Assembly: GCF_000002595.2 (NCBI RefSeq)
Contig: NC_057006.1
Coordinates: 6,527,512-6,591,511, forward strand
Direction: 5' to 3'
Source of the DNA: Chlamydomonas reinhardtii
Taxonomy: Eukaryota > Chlorophyta > Chlorophyceae > Chlamydomonadales > Chlamydomonadaceae
DNA length: 64,000 bases
Part shown: positions 10,338 through 24,085 of the stretch, piece by piece
Numbering within the stretch: position 1 is the stretch's first letter
How the letters are laid out: each line of letters opens with the position of its first letter
Notes under the pieces: model-generated
Told to the model about the DNA's origin: nothing
What the model saw: only the letters and a program-made list of their open reading frames with translations
Database searches by the model: none
Program-made: the position numbers and the translations under genes

Positions 10338-13300
10338 ATGTCCGCGAGTGCGCGCTCTCTAGCAGCGGGCGCCCGCCTACTGCTTCCTCAGACATCAATT
10401 GTGCGGAATGCTCCATCGCAATTTGAGCACTCGGCCAGCCCACTGCTGCTGCCGAGCCGAGCGGGCTTTTTCCGCCCCGACGCCCGGACTTCCGCGAGAC
10501 CTAGCTGGCTAACGGGGCCTGCATCGCTCTGGTCGAGTGCGAGCTCGCCGAATGGCAGGTGAGAATAACCTGGCGTCGGCTCAAAAGAAGTAGCAGCTGG
10601 GTGAAGGCTAATGCGGAACGTGCGCGAAGGCGCCGGGAGGGGCCAAGGCCACGGCAGGGTGCGTGCCAGCCCGAGTACCTCGGGCTTTGACCATTGCAAA
10701 GTGCATTGCCACAGACATCCATTAATAAGACCCGGACCTTGATGCCAATATATGCAGCATGGATGGCGAGCCGACGCGCTCGGGTACGGAGGACGAGCCG
10801 CGCGGCGGTGGGGGTGGCGGCAGCAGTGGGGACGAGGGGAGCACTGAGGACAAGAAGCGGCGGGCGCAGGCACGGCTGGAGCAGGTACGTTTGTACGACA
10901 GCAGTGCGCCAGTGCCCGTAGCCACAGGCCCATCACTCCGTGTCTTTGAGGCCTATGGCTCACCTGCTGCACACAGGTGAAGCGCGGGCTGGAGGCGGGC
11001 ACGCTGGGCTTCGGCTTCAGTGCAGGCGGCTTCCTGTACCCCTACCACCTGGGTGTACTGTGGGAGCTGCATGAGCTCGACATACTCAAAGACTACAAGG
11101 TGGGGGCGTGAGCGTGGGCGGCATGGCATGGTGTGGCGCGGCGCGCCGTGGCATGTCTAGGTGTGCGTGGCAATGCGCACCGTGGCGTGGCGTGGCGCAG
11201 TGTGTCCACGGACACGGGGCATGGGCGGCGGTGCACTCAATGTGTTGCTGTGCACGGAAGGGGTTCATAGCGAGTGCTGTTTGGGGCCAGTTGCATGGCC
11301 CGTGTTTGCGTCTGCGTGTTTTGGCCTCGGGACTGGGTGCAGGCATTGGGCTTTGTGGCGGGCAGAAGGATTTGAACATGGACGGGTACGCGCACGCTTA
11401 CCCTTGTTGTGTGCCCTCCACGTTATCCTCCTCCTTCAATCTGCCAGGTCCAGATGGCGGGGGCGAGTGCGGGCTCATTGGCTGTGGCCACATACAACTG
11501 TGGACTGGAGGTGCGAGCGGAGGGGGGGGGAGCGGGTGGGGGTAGGGAGGCGGGGTACGGGTGAGGGAGTCGTTTTCGGAAACGGCGTAGTTTTGGGGGG
11601 CCGTCGGGTTCGGAAGGAAGGGGTGGTGACCATGATGTTGACTGAGACTGGTTGCAAGGTACCCTTACCGGACGTGCTGCATTCGCGAGGCTGGACGCCC
11701 GTGTCGCCCCTCTCCCCCTGCAGCCCGAGAAGGCCACCCAGGCGCTGCACGAGTTCGCGGAGAACTGCCGCGCCAACGGCACCCGCTACCGGCTAGGTGG
11801 GAACACGGGAGGCGTCGCTGCGCTGCTAACGTGCGGGGCAGGATTGCAATAGGAGGACAAAGGAACTCAGCTCCAGCCGGGCCCGCGTTCCAGCACACAT
11901 GTTGCTGTGTGCCTTACCGCCTTCGTATGTGTGCTGCTGTTGCCGCTGCTGCCCTGCTGCTCCAAGGTGGGCTGCTGAAGGACTTCTTACACGCCTACCT
12001 GCCAGACGACGCGCACGAGCGCTGCCGTGGCAACACCCACGTCGCCCTCACCCGCCTGTTCCCCGTGGTGCGGTCGGAGGTGAGAGATTACAGCAAACGG
12101 AAGGCGCACGGGGGCATAGGGGCGAGGCAGCTGAACTGCGGCCGTAGATACGAGGGTTCTCCTCGTTGCCTGTCATGGCCAAAATTAACTCGGCACCCGC
12201 CGTCCCATCCCACCCCATGCGCTACAGCTGATCAGCGAGTTCGAGAGCAAGGACGACTTTGTGAACGCGCTGCTCACGTCCTGCCACATCCCCTTCTACT
12301 TCAACGGCTCCTGGATGACGGAGTTTCGCGGCAGGTGGGTGCAGGCGGCGGTGTGGGGGCGGGGACGGGGCAGGCGCGCATACACGCAACGCGGTATTGC
12401 TGGACGCGTCGAGACAGGGGCATGGCGCCTACCCCGCACGCGGCACGCAGCCTAGAGCACCTCGTACAGATGCACCTCACCTGCGCCGGCCTGCACTTCT
12501 CCGACCCGTGCCTCATGCCGTGCGCCCACTCGCCGTTCTGTTGGGGCACACAGGTTCTACATGGACGGCGGTGTGGCCGCCTTCATCCCGCGGCCGCCCA
12601 CGCCCCACGCCGTCAAGGTGTGCTGCTTCCCAGTCAACGAGGTGCTGGCCACCGTGCAGGTGAGATTCGGCAGCCGGGCCCGGGGGTTGCATGGCGGGGG
12701 CAGGTGCAGGCGCAATGCAGGTGCACCAAAAACCGGAGGCCGCTAGCTCGTTCCAGTGGCAGTTGGTGGACGCACCCGCAAAAGCGCCCACTACAAGTCC
12801 TCGTTGAGGCATGGACGCTTGTGCACCCCTTTCATGACCCGCCCCATGGCCCATGCCCAACACCAGTCTGCAACGCTGGACCGTGCCTGGACCCCGTGCC
12901 CCCGGGTTCTGGTCTTTGTTTATTTAGACTTTGCATTGACCAATCCGCCGCCGCCGCCACCCCACAGGACCGAGTGGCCCAGTATGAGCGGGTGGCGGCG
13001 CTGCTGGATGTGGCCATCAGCCCGGACGCCAGCGAGCCCTGGCCCTTCAGCTACCCGCAGATGGTGTCGTGGGCGCTGGTGCCGGCGGGTGAGTGACGCA
13101 CATAGCAGGGAGGGGCACGCACGGGTTATGACTCGGATTGGTGTAACAGCCGCTGCCTGCATGTCTTTCGTCAGCCGTGCTTTCTTGACACAGCATGCCG
13201 CGTCCTCCCTGCCGCTTACTACCCCCGCCCCCCCCCCAGATGATGACATGCTGCGATACATGATCAACAAGGGGCGACGCGATGCGCGGGCCTGGGCGCA

Positions 13301-13550
13301 GCGCATGGAGCTGGTGCCACAGGATGCGGCGGCGGGGCGGACCGAGGGAGAGGGCGCGGGCGATGTGGGCGGCGGCGCGGAGCGCGGGGCGGCGCGTGTG
13401 GCAGAGGCGGAGGAGCGGCGGGAGGCGGAAGGCGCGGCGGGCGGCGTGGAGGATACAGGGGCAAGGCAGGGCGGTGAGGGCGGCGCCACGGCAAGAAGTG
13501 AGGCGGAGGCGGAGGCTGTGAAGCAGGCAGCGGGAGGCGGTAAGAAGTGA
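10338..13550 (+). CDS. Patatin-like phospholipase with N-terminal targeting peptide (454 aa)
   Basis: Exons: 10338-10558, 10758-10884, 10977-11099, 11448-11510, 11724-11796, 11967-12079, 12228-12334, 12554-12659, 12968-13088, 13240-13550. The first exon encodes an Arg/Ser/Ala-rich leader almost free of acidic residues (MSASARSLAAGARLLLPQ). It splices in phase onto a second ATG at 10759, so a shorter form starting there is possible. Patatin features are clear: the glycine-rich oxyanion loop GFGFSAGGFLYPYHLGV, the nucleophile elbow GASAG (Ser164) and the catalytic dyad Asp280 in FYMDGG. Such enzymes hydrolyse acyl esters of phospho- or galactolipids; plastid or mitochondrial targeting is inferred. 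The C-terminal 85 residues are a low-complexity Glu/Gly/Ala-rich tail. TGTAA follows at 13862. Confidence 0.85.
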
Positions 13551-13861
13551 ATGGCTGTACGTGAAGCTTATGGTTGTTTAACCGGCGATCTGTTAGCAGT
13601 TGTTTACTAGGGGGAATGCGTGAGGCTTGCTTTCCGGCGGTCCGTCAGTCAGTCCTTGATGAATTGCTTGCTGCCTTGCTGCCCACCGGACTGCGGCGCC
13701 AAAGGCACCGCGCAGGGGCACCACGACGGACTGCACACGATGTAGAATGCGCGGCGTGGTGTTATATGGCACAGGTTAGCATGCGCGTGGCGATGTGCGA
13801 TTGTTTGGTGTATGGCTTACACATGTGTTGCACTTGTGGCGCTGCGGCGCGGCCTGACATA

Positions 13862-13866
13862 TGTAA
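13862..13866 (+). terminator. TGTAA poly(A) signal, patatin-like gene
   Basis: TGTAA 312 nt after the stop at 13550. Confidence 0.5.
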
Positions 13867-14607
13867 TCAAGACAAGAATGCAATAGAGATTGTATTGCGG
13901 TGTGCCGTTCGGAGATGCAGAGATACCAGGGCTTTGGGACCCTCCCCTGCTTGGGACTGGATCACAGGACGGGTTAGGCGTGTGCAGGATGTACGTATGG
14001 TACGGGGCCCCGACGGTGGCTGAGCTGGACATGTGGGCGTTGAAGCTTGAAAGTGCGGTGGACGTGTGTCGCTAGGAACGCACAAGGGCAGAGGGGCATT
14101 GGAGGGCGGAAAACCGCGGAGCTGCGGACCAGAAGGGAAGGCGAAACAACGGCTATGGTGCAGGCGGATACCTGACTGCAACTGAACCAACACCATCGCG
14201 TAGGTGCCGCGTAATATAAACCGTGGGGATCCGGTTTTGAGCGCCGAAGAGAGAATGTCGGGTTCTAAGCGCCGAGGTGCCTGCCACATTCAGGGGGCTC
14301 GTGGGGGCTCGCCGTCAAGCTCGCCGTGCCCATGCTGCGAAATGGTGCATGCCAAAATGCCATGTCACATGCTCCATGGGCTTTTTTTATAGCTTCTCAC
14401 TTCTCACTGCATGACACAAACTATGCACACGCTGCAAGCAATGGAACATTGTCGCTAGGCCGTCGTCGTGCCGGCAAACGGCCGCCGCGCGGGAAACGCA
14501 GCGAGCCCAACATACTCATAGATTATTTTACCTCCAAATTAATAAACGAAGAAAACTTAGCGGCAGGTGTTTTCCTGCGAGCTCCGCGAGCGGACGCCCC
14601 GGCCACC
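13867..14607. other. Intergenic and 5' UTR of the LOTUS-like gene
   Basis: No supported gene. The reading frame of the next gene stays open upstream to 14326. The AT-rich segment around 14510-14565 and a strong start context at 14608 (gccaccATG) argue that this is 5' UTR. Confidence 0.35.
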
Positions 14608-17600
14608 ATGCGCAACCCGGACGCAGCCGCTCGCTCCGAGACCGGGCTTGACCGACAACTGGGCCACCTCCGGCGCGCGGCCCGCGCAGTGTTCCCCTGC
14701 GGCTATGTCGACAAGCTGCTCACCAACGCCGGCAACAAGATGCGCTGCGGCCTGGCGCAGTGGCTGTTGGAGCAGCGCGCCGTCGTAGCCCCCGCAGGCG
14801 CCCCGCCCGTGTCTGGCGAGTACCTGACTGGCGCCCCCGTGCCGCTCACGTCCGTGGAGGCCTACCTGCGGCAGCAGCACGCTGGATTGTGGCTGAACAG
14901 GACTGTGTTCAAATGGCCCAAGCCGGCTGACTTCCTGCGGCATGCCGACAGCCACGGCATCTTCCTGGTGCTGCAGACTGCAGCCGACGCCCCCCAGGGT
15001 GGCGGCGGCGGCGGTGGCGCGGGTGCTGCAGCCGGCGGACAGTACCCGGCGGTGATGCTGGACGGAGGCGCACTGGCGGCGGTGTTCTTGGAGGATGCAG
15101 AAAGGGGCTACGGGGGGTCCCGTCCGCCCGGGGCAAGCGATGCTGCGGTGCTGGCGGACTCAGCAGCCGCCAACGTGGCCCTGGCGAAAGCCGTGGCCGC
15201 GCTTGCGCGCGATGCCTTCCCTGGCGCCACGGCCAGTGATCTCACCAACGTCGCGCCGTATGGCGTGCACGCCGTCACCGACCCCGCCCAGCGGTCGGCT
15301 GTGGCACGTGTGTACTCGGCCGCGGAAGCCGCGTGCCACGTGCGGCGGGCGCTGGTAGGCTGGCTGGCGGCGTCCCGGCGCCTTGCGAACGTTGCGCCGC
15401 TGAGCGCCCCCATGTCGACCCTGGGGGAGTCATTGCGAAAGGAGCACGCGGGCCTGTGGGCCGAGTGCGACCCCTCGGGCGGCGGGCGGCCACCCAAGCT
15501 AAAGGACTTCCTGCTACAGCCGGAAAGCCGCGGCGTGTTTCGGGTATGGGCCGCCGGCGAGGCGGCGAGCTCGTCGTCGGCGGGTCCTGCTGGTGGCCGC
15601 CAAATGGTGGAGCTGCAGGTCGATGCCCTCTGGTTCGCAGCCCTCCGCTACACGGCGCCTTTGAGCCTGCTGCACCCAGACCTGGCGTCGTGGTCTGCAG
15701 CCGCAGGCCCCTCATCAGCGGCCGGCTCCAGCACAGCTCCGCTGGAGTCAGCCGCTGCCGCTCCTGGTACCTCGGGGCGAGCAGCCCTGGGCCGCCCGCC
15801 AATGGCAGCGGCAGCGGCAGCGGCAGCACCGCTCAACGCGTCTGCCGCCCCGGCACCTGCTGCTGCCTCCGAGGCTCAGCTGGAGGCACTGCGCTCCAAG
15901 CCAGTCCAGGAGCTGGCGCGCATGGCCTTCCCCACGCACGTGCACGGCCAGCCGGTAAAGGATCAGCCTGCACGGCAGCTGCGGCGTGCCATCGCGGCAT
16001 GGCTTGACGGAGACGCCGACGCGGCCCAGGGGCTGGGGCCGCGGCGCGCGCGGCTGTCGGGCTTGGGCCACTTCCTGAAGCGGCAGCACGCAGACGTGTG
16101 GCTGGACCCCAAACGCAAGTGGCCCAAGCTCAAGGACTTCCTGACTCAGCCGCAAAGCCGCGGCGTGTTTCAGCTGCTGCCTTCACCGACGCTGGTGGCG
16201 TCTGATGTGGGTGTGCCTGCATGGGGGCGGAGCGTTTGTGCGAGTTGTATGCATGGCTTTTGCGTGTGTGTTGTGTGTGTCACTTTTTTGTCGCTTTTTG
16301 CCAAAGCCGCCGGCCTTTCCTCACTCCCTGCATTTCTGCCTTTCCGATGCAACCTCATAGGGCGTGGTGCACCTCGACATTGAGGCGTTGGTGCGGGCGG
16401 CGGCGGCGGCAACGGCGGGGGTAGCGGGGGCAGGAGCGGCGGCAGGGGCAGCGGGGGCGGGAGAAGGCCCGGCGGCAGGGCCGGCGGGAGCAACAGTGAC
16501 GGTGGGTGGCACAAGCGGCAGTACCAGCAACGGTGGCGCCACACGGCCGGGAAGAAGTCGGGAGGCAGCAGTCGCTGCAGCGGGGGCGCACCCGCTGACG
16601 GCTGCAGGCGGTGTCGCCGGTGCGCCGGCGACCGCTGCGGCCTACCCTGATGCGGCTGCAGCCACGCCCACAGAAGCCGAAGCTGCTGCTGCGATCCTTT
16701 TCGGAGACGGCGTGCCTGACCTGGACGCCGATCCAGATGCGGCTCCTCAGCACTATGACCACGACACCACCAGCAGTGACAACGCGTTCCCGCCGCCCTC
16801 GCCAGAGGAGCTGGCTGCGGCGGGGCTGCCCGCCGCGCAGGCGGTGGTGGTGGCTGACCCGTACGGCAATGAGCTGGTGGCCCTGCTGCAGCACTGCCAC
16901 TCCTGCGACCGCCTCGGGCTCGCCGTACAGTCGTACTACGGACTGCCCACGATGGTCATGCTTTACGCGCCGGCGGCATTGATGCCGCTCGCGGCGCAGC
17001 CGCCAGAGGCTGGCGGCGACGGCGGTGCAGCCGCCGGTGACGAAGGTAGCTTCATTGCCTGGCCGGCGGCGGTGTACGTGGTGGATCTGCTGGCGGCGAA
17101 GCTGCAGTACGGTGACGGCGAGGACGGCCATGCGGCGGCGGATGCGCTACTGGTCAGCCTGCGGCCGCTGCTGGAGGCGCCGGGCGTCACCAAAGTGGTG
17201 CACGACGGCGGCGCGGCTGCTGGGAGGTGGGGCGCGGCCGCGGCGGCGGCAGCCGGCAGCGGTGACGGGTTGGGCGGCACGGTGGCGGTGCTGGAGGCGG
17301 CTGTGAGCGCCAGCAGCGCCCACCTGATGGTGCTGGGGGAGGACGGCGTGAGCCTGGTGCAAGCGGCGGCCGGCGGCCCCTGCCGCATCGCGCCCCTGCA
17401 CGACACGCGTCTGGTGCTGCGCGGCCTTGAGGCCATGCTGGGGCTACCGCACTTGCCGCCTGCCGCACTCGCCGTCCCTGACGCCGACCCGACGTCGTCA
17501 GGCGTACTGGGCCAGCTGCACGACCTGCACGTGCACGTGACGCGCCTGCATGACGCGCTAGCGGGCACGGGGCTGTGGGCTGACCGGCCGGCGCTGCTGG

Positions 17601-17842
17601 CAGCGCTGGTCGCCCGCCACTCCACAGCCCTGCGACACGAGCTGCTGGAGGCGTGCGCGTACGGCGGCGACGGTGCGGCTGCTGCAGGCATGGACGGGCT
17701 GCTGGAGCGGCCGCTGGGGGCGGGCGTGGTGGAGGCGGTGGCGGGGGATGCTCGGCACCTGCCCGAGCTGTGGGGCGAGACGGTGGCGACGGCGCTGCCG
17801 TGGGTGGCGGAGCGGGGGGCGGCTGCAGTGCACAGTAGCTGA
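14608..17842 (+). CDS. Three LOTUS-like repeats plus degenerate EXD1-like exonuclease fold (1026 aa)
   Basis: Two exons, 14608-16206 and 16361-17842, in phase. The N-terminal half has three copies of one module at roughly residues 81-124, 270-315 and 484-525. Shared pattern: a helix (YLRQQHAGLW, SLRKEHAGLW, FLKRQHADVW), then a K-W-P-K/P-K-L-K-DFL core and S-R/H-G-[VI]-F. Each is preceded by a second helical segment and followed by a short hydrophobic piece. Size and pattern resemble OST-HTH/LOTUS RNA-binding domains. The C-terminal half has a VYVVDLLAAKLQ strand followed by TKVVHDGG, as in the 3'-5' exonuclease fold of EXD1/Egalitarian. The first DEDD motif is not recognisable (LAVQSYYG where D-x-E is expected), so it is probably inactive. 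An RNA-related scaffold role is inferred; the domain calls are by eye. Confidence 0.6.
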
Positions 17843-18039
17843 GCGCGAAGCCCTGAGCAAGAGGTGCATAAGGTTGGTGGCATAGTCAAAGCCACTGGCA
17901 GCACTGTACGCGGGAGGGCGCTGGTTTAGGTGGTTGGGGAAGAAATTGAGCCCAGAACGCCCTGCACAGCCGGTTTACGGCAGGATACCGAAAGAACAGG
18001 CTATGCGTCACAAACTTGAATGGTTTGTGTACTGCTCAT

Positions 18040-18044
18040 TGTAA
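18040..18044 (+). terminator. TGTAA poly(A) signal, LOTUS-like gene
   Basis: TGTAA 198 nt after the stop at 17842, in an AT-rich patch. Confidence 0.55.
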
Positions 18045-18274
18045 TATATAGTATTGGTTGAAGGGTTGGAAGGGACAACGCAGAACGCAGAGGGAAACTT
18101 GGCTGACTGTGTGCCGTATGGCACGAACCCGGCAGCATCCCCCCGGGTGGATGCACCTGCAGCGCCATGCTCAGCTCGCTCTTCTAGTACTCCAACTTCA
18201 GAGCATGACATGCTGGCACATGCGGCGGCTACAAGAGGAGCTTAGGTGCACGCAAGTGGGAAATTGTCTGAGCG
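18045..18274 (+). promoter_or_regulatory. Short upstream region of the trehalase gene
   Basis: Only 230 bp separate the preceding poly(A) signal from the trehalase start codon, so promoter and 5' UTR must be compact. No obvious core element. Confidence 0.3.
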
Positions 18275-21204
18275 ATGTCCGCAGTCATGGACGTCGGGCT
18301 GCCGACCACACCACTTCAGACGACCCAACTCAACAGCCAGGCTACATGGCATGAAATTATATGGAAGGTCTCCGATGCCGGCCTCTTTGCGGACTCGAAG
18401 CATTTCGTCGATTGTCCTGTGCTGCGGCCTTGGGAGCTCGTCGCGGCGGACTGGGAGCAGCTAAAGGTTGATGGGGTAACTCAAGAGGCCCTCAAGTGCT
18501 TTATCGCTTCAAACTTCGGCCCACCGGGCAGGTGCGGAGCGTAAGCCTGGGCAGGGGTCTGCCTGCACCTTGCCTACGGCTGGCCGTATCCCCGAACCCT
18601 TTCCCCGATCCTTTTATTCCCCGCATCCAGCGACCTCGAGGCGGTCTTGCCCGCCAGCTGGCATGAGGAGCCACCTGCATGGCTTGCGGGCCTGCCAGAG
18701 GAGGAGGCACGTGCATTCGGGGCTGCGGTGCACCAGCTGTGGAAGACGCTGTGCCGGAAGGTGCGTGGATGTGCAGGGCCAAGGGATCACGAGAGGGGCC
18801 ACGCGGACGGGTGATGGTTCAGCGGCGCGCGATAATGGGCTTGAAATGACATGAGGGCGCATAAGACAAGCGCTGTGGACGTGCGGCCGGGAGATGATGT
18901 AACGCCAGTTACGCCACGCTGTGTTTAACGGCACTCCAGGTGTCCTCGGACGTCCTGGCCAACCCAGATCGCCACACACTGCTGCCACTGCCCCAGCCCT
19001 TCATTGTGCCCGGCGACCGCTTCCGTGAATGCTAGTGAGTCTCGGATGTGGCTCAAGCGCCCTCAATCGAGTACACGGTCGAGCTCTGTCAACCCGACCC
19101 ACATCACCTCAACGCTCCTTTCCTTCCGCACTGACACCGCACACCTTGCCTCCTTGCTCCGCCGTATGACACGTCGTCCTCCTCCCCCCTTACCATCATA
19201 CTACGACAGCAACTGGGACTCCTACTGGGTCATCCTGGGCCTGCTTGCCTCCGGCCTGCTGCCCGCTGCCCGCCAACTGCTGACCAACCTGCTGGGGCTG
19301 GTGGATGTGTGGGGCTTTGTGCCCAACGGCGCCCGCGCCTACTACACCAACCGCAGCCAGCCACCGCTGCTAAGTGCTATGGTGGCGGCGGTGGCGGCGG
19401 CAACTGCCACTGCGCAGGAGGAATCACGGGGCCGGGAGGGTGCTGGGGCCACCGGGGTGAACGGCAACGGGAGAGCGCAGTCGGCTTCCGGCGCTGGGGT
19501 CAGCAACAACCACAGCAGCAGCAACAGCACCGGCGGCACTGAGACAGAGACACTGCTACGTGAGGCACTGCCGCGACTCATTGCGCACCACGGGTACTGG
19601 ACCTCAGGCCCCAAGCTCGTGCGGGTGCGGAGCAGTGCAGGCGGCGAAGGTGGAGGGGCCGGCAGTGGCGATGGCACTGGGGGTGGCCAGGAAGGTGGCG
19701 GGACCGGAGAGCGGACCGTGTTTGAGCTGAGCCGCTACCATGCAGAGCTGTATGAGCCGCGGCCCGAGAGCTTCAGGTGAGATGGGGCTGCGTGACATAC
19801 AACACAAAAGTGGCTTTGGCATCCAAGCCATTTCGTTCAGGATGCTACGGCAATACCGTAGATTCCTGAACGCAGCCGGAAACAGGGTGTGCCTTGCCAT
19901 ACGGGTTTGGCCTACTTGCGTGTTCTCTTCTGACGTCGCTGCGCTGTTGGTGCCGCAGGGAGGACCTGAACCTGGTGGAGGGCGCGGGGCTGGGCCCGGA
20001 GGCGGCTCGTGCCCTGTACTGCGACATCGCCAGTGCGGCCGAGTCGGGCTGGGGTGAGTGGCGGCGTGAGCAGCAGGGCCACAAGGAGGAGGCGCTGGGA
20101 TGTACCTGAGCATACCTGTCGGTTGTCAACCCCTAAAGCACCCGAGATGAGGAAGCTGCGCTATGCTAGGTGGTAGCAAATTGCATCATCATCATCCATG
20201 CTTACGTGCTTACGGCCCCGTTGCAGACTTCAGCACACGCTGGTTCGTGGGCGGCGACTCGCTGGCGCACACACGCACCACGCAGGTGTGCGCGCCGTTG
20301 CCGTTTCCACGTGCAGCCACCCGCGCGCGCAGATCCACATGCTTTTCCCTGTCGTTCGTGCCGCTTCCCCGTCCGCTGTTCCTGTCCTCATGAATATGCT
20401 CTTCGGTTGCGCACCCATCTCCCCTCCCCGACCCAGATTGTCCCCGCTGACCTGAACGCCTGGCTGTACCGCACCGAGCTGGACATAGCCCACATGGCCG
20501 CCCGCCTTGGCGACAGCGCCACACGAGACGCCTTCGCGGCCCGCGCCGCCGAACGCGCCGCCGCAATGGATCTGCTCATGTGGAGCGACGCTGACGGCTG
20601 CTGGCACGACCTGCTGCTGCAGCCCTCACCTGCACCACCGTCATTGCGGCAAGCAACTGACGGCGCCGCTACTGCACCTCCTCCAGCTACCGCAAAGGCT
20701 GTGGAGGCACAGGAGGAGGACGCGGGAGCGGTTCAGGAGGACGGCAGCGCAGGCGTGTACCCTACTCAGCAGCGGGCGGGCGTGTACGCGTCCAACTGGG
20801 TGCCGTTGTGGTGCGGCGTGGCGGCGCCCGGCAGCAGCCGTGCCGTGGCTGCAGCAGCGGGGCTGCGCTCGTCGGGCCTGCTACAGCCCGGCGGGCTGCT
20901 CACTTCACTGTGCCGCTCCGGGCAGCAGTGGGACGCGCCCAACTCCTGGCCGCCACTGGTGCACATGGCTGTGGAGGGGCTGGAGCGGTCGGGGGCGCCA
21001 GGGGCTGCCGAGGCGGCGGCGGGGCTGGCCAGGAGCTACGTGGCGGGCTGCAGGGCGGCGTGGGGCGCCACGGGGCACATGCATGAGAAGTACGACGCGA
21101 TGGTGCCGGGCGGCGTGGGGCGGGGCGGGGAGTACGTGCCACAGGTGGGGTTTGGCTGGAGCAACGGAGTGCTGATGACGCTGTTGCGCAAGTATGGTGC
21201 ATGA
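18275..21204 (+). CDS. Trehalase, glycoside hydrolase family 37 (656 aa)
   Basis: Seven exons in phase: 18275-18531, 18631-18760, 18940-19034, 19210-19776, 19959-20053, 20227-20285, 20437-21204. Trehalase splits alpha,alpha-trehalose into two glucoses. Both family signatures are present: PGDRFRECYNWDSY (residues 153-166, canonical PGGRF.E.Y.WDSY) and QWDAPNSWPP (from Q565). The usual acid Asp is in ESGWDFSTRW (Asp382) and the usual base Glu in GGEYVPQVGFGW (Glu633). A Gly/Ser/Asn-rich insert of about 90 residues interrupts the fold after NGARAYYTNRSQPPLL, and a second Pro/Ala/Glu-rich insert lies in the last exon. Both are typical of algal proteins and should be surface loops. No signal peptide is evident, so the enzyme is probably cytosolic. 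The first 90 residues have no clear counterpart that I recognise. Confidence 0.92.
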
Positions 21205-22346
21205 GTTATGGCAAGCTACATCAATAGGCATGGGGGGAGTCATCATTATAGCCCGTGCTTGCAGTGTGAGCGAACCGGTGAGCTCAGGCGACGCAAAAGA
21301 ACGTGAGATGGGCTGGGTACATGCAACGCGCGGAGGAAAGTGAACTGTGAACGTACTATTGGACGTGTGTGTCATGCATCCGCAGCGACACATCTCTGTC
21401 AGCTGTGGCGTGCACTGACACTGCCGCCGTGGCCAAAGCTGAAGTACGACAGATCGAGTACGGTGCCCTAGGTTTTGCCGGCGCGGCTGTGTGAACGAGG
21501 TTTTAGCGCTGTCGTTCTGATTGCATTCTTCTGCTGGTCCCCCCTCTAACCCACGTCGTACAGACTTCAGTACAGCTGGTGCGCTGGGATGTTCGTTCTC
21601 CCCTGTGGTAACGCATCTGGTGCGTATGGCAGCTGGTCCGCCCTCAAACGCAACAAGTTAGACTGTGTCTTTCAAATATTACACCCTTTCTTCCGCCAGT
21701 TCCAAGACCTCCTCTTAGCCCATGCCTAACCTCTCTTTCTCGGTGGGGCATTCGCCCTACACAACTAATCAATTGCGGCCATCCTCATTCACGTGCGCAC
21801 AGCGCTTGCCGCTAACGCTTCCATTGCTAACCGACCGCTCTCAAACCTTCGCAAGCAGGGCACCCAGGATAGGGAAACAGAAGCAGCGTTGCGGCACGAA
21901 AAACTCTGCCCCCTGACCCCGGTTGAGTTGCACCCTATTCAGGCTTGCGGCCTTGGCAACCTATGGTTGGTCCCAAGACGCAGCCTTGTTGCCGCTCTCC
22001 CACAAAACGCCTCCGCATCCATCGCACATCATCAGCAGCTTATCCGCAGCAGCGCCCCGCATCCTCCGCGTGCGCAACCGCACAGCCGCCAGCCTTGCGC
22101 TGCTACGGTGAACGACCCGCTGCTGCAAGAATGGGGCACGCCAACATGCCTTCCGCCGCCACCCGTGCCGCTTGCACTGCGGCCGGCTGCCATCACAAGC
22201 TTACTGTGGCGGCCTCCTCTGCTGCCTGTGCCAAAGCGACGCCGCTCTCCGCCATGCTGTGACGCCTCCTGTGCCTAAAACCCATGCCGGCGGCCGGCAG
22301 GCCGCCGACCGCCGCTCCGCTTCCAACGTCGCGCCAGGTGCAACGT
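21205..22346. other. Convergent intergenic region, no gene seen
   Basis: 1.1 kb between the trehalase stop (+) and the bS10c stop (-). A 161-codon open frame (21793-22278, +) lacks domains, splice sites and the codon bias of the neighbouring exons, so it is not called. A complement of TGTAA at 21679-21683 could end the bS10c transcript, but 660 nt is a long UTR. Confidence 0.35.

Positions 22347-24085
<1,739 letters not shown>

Noticed and set aside
21793-22278. 161-codon open frame between trehalase and bS10c
   Set aside because: Composition unlike local exons, no splice sites, no known motif.
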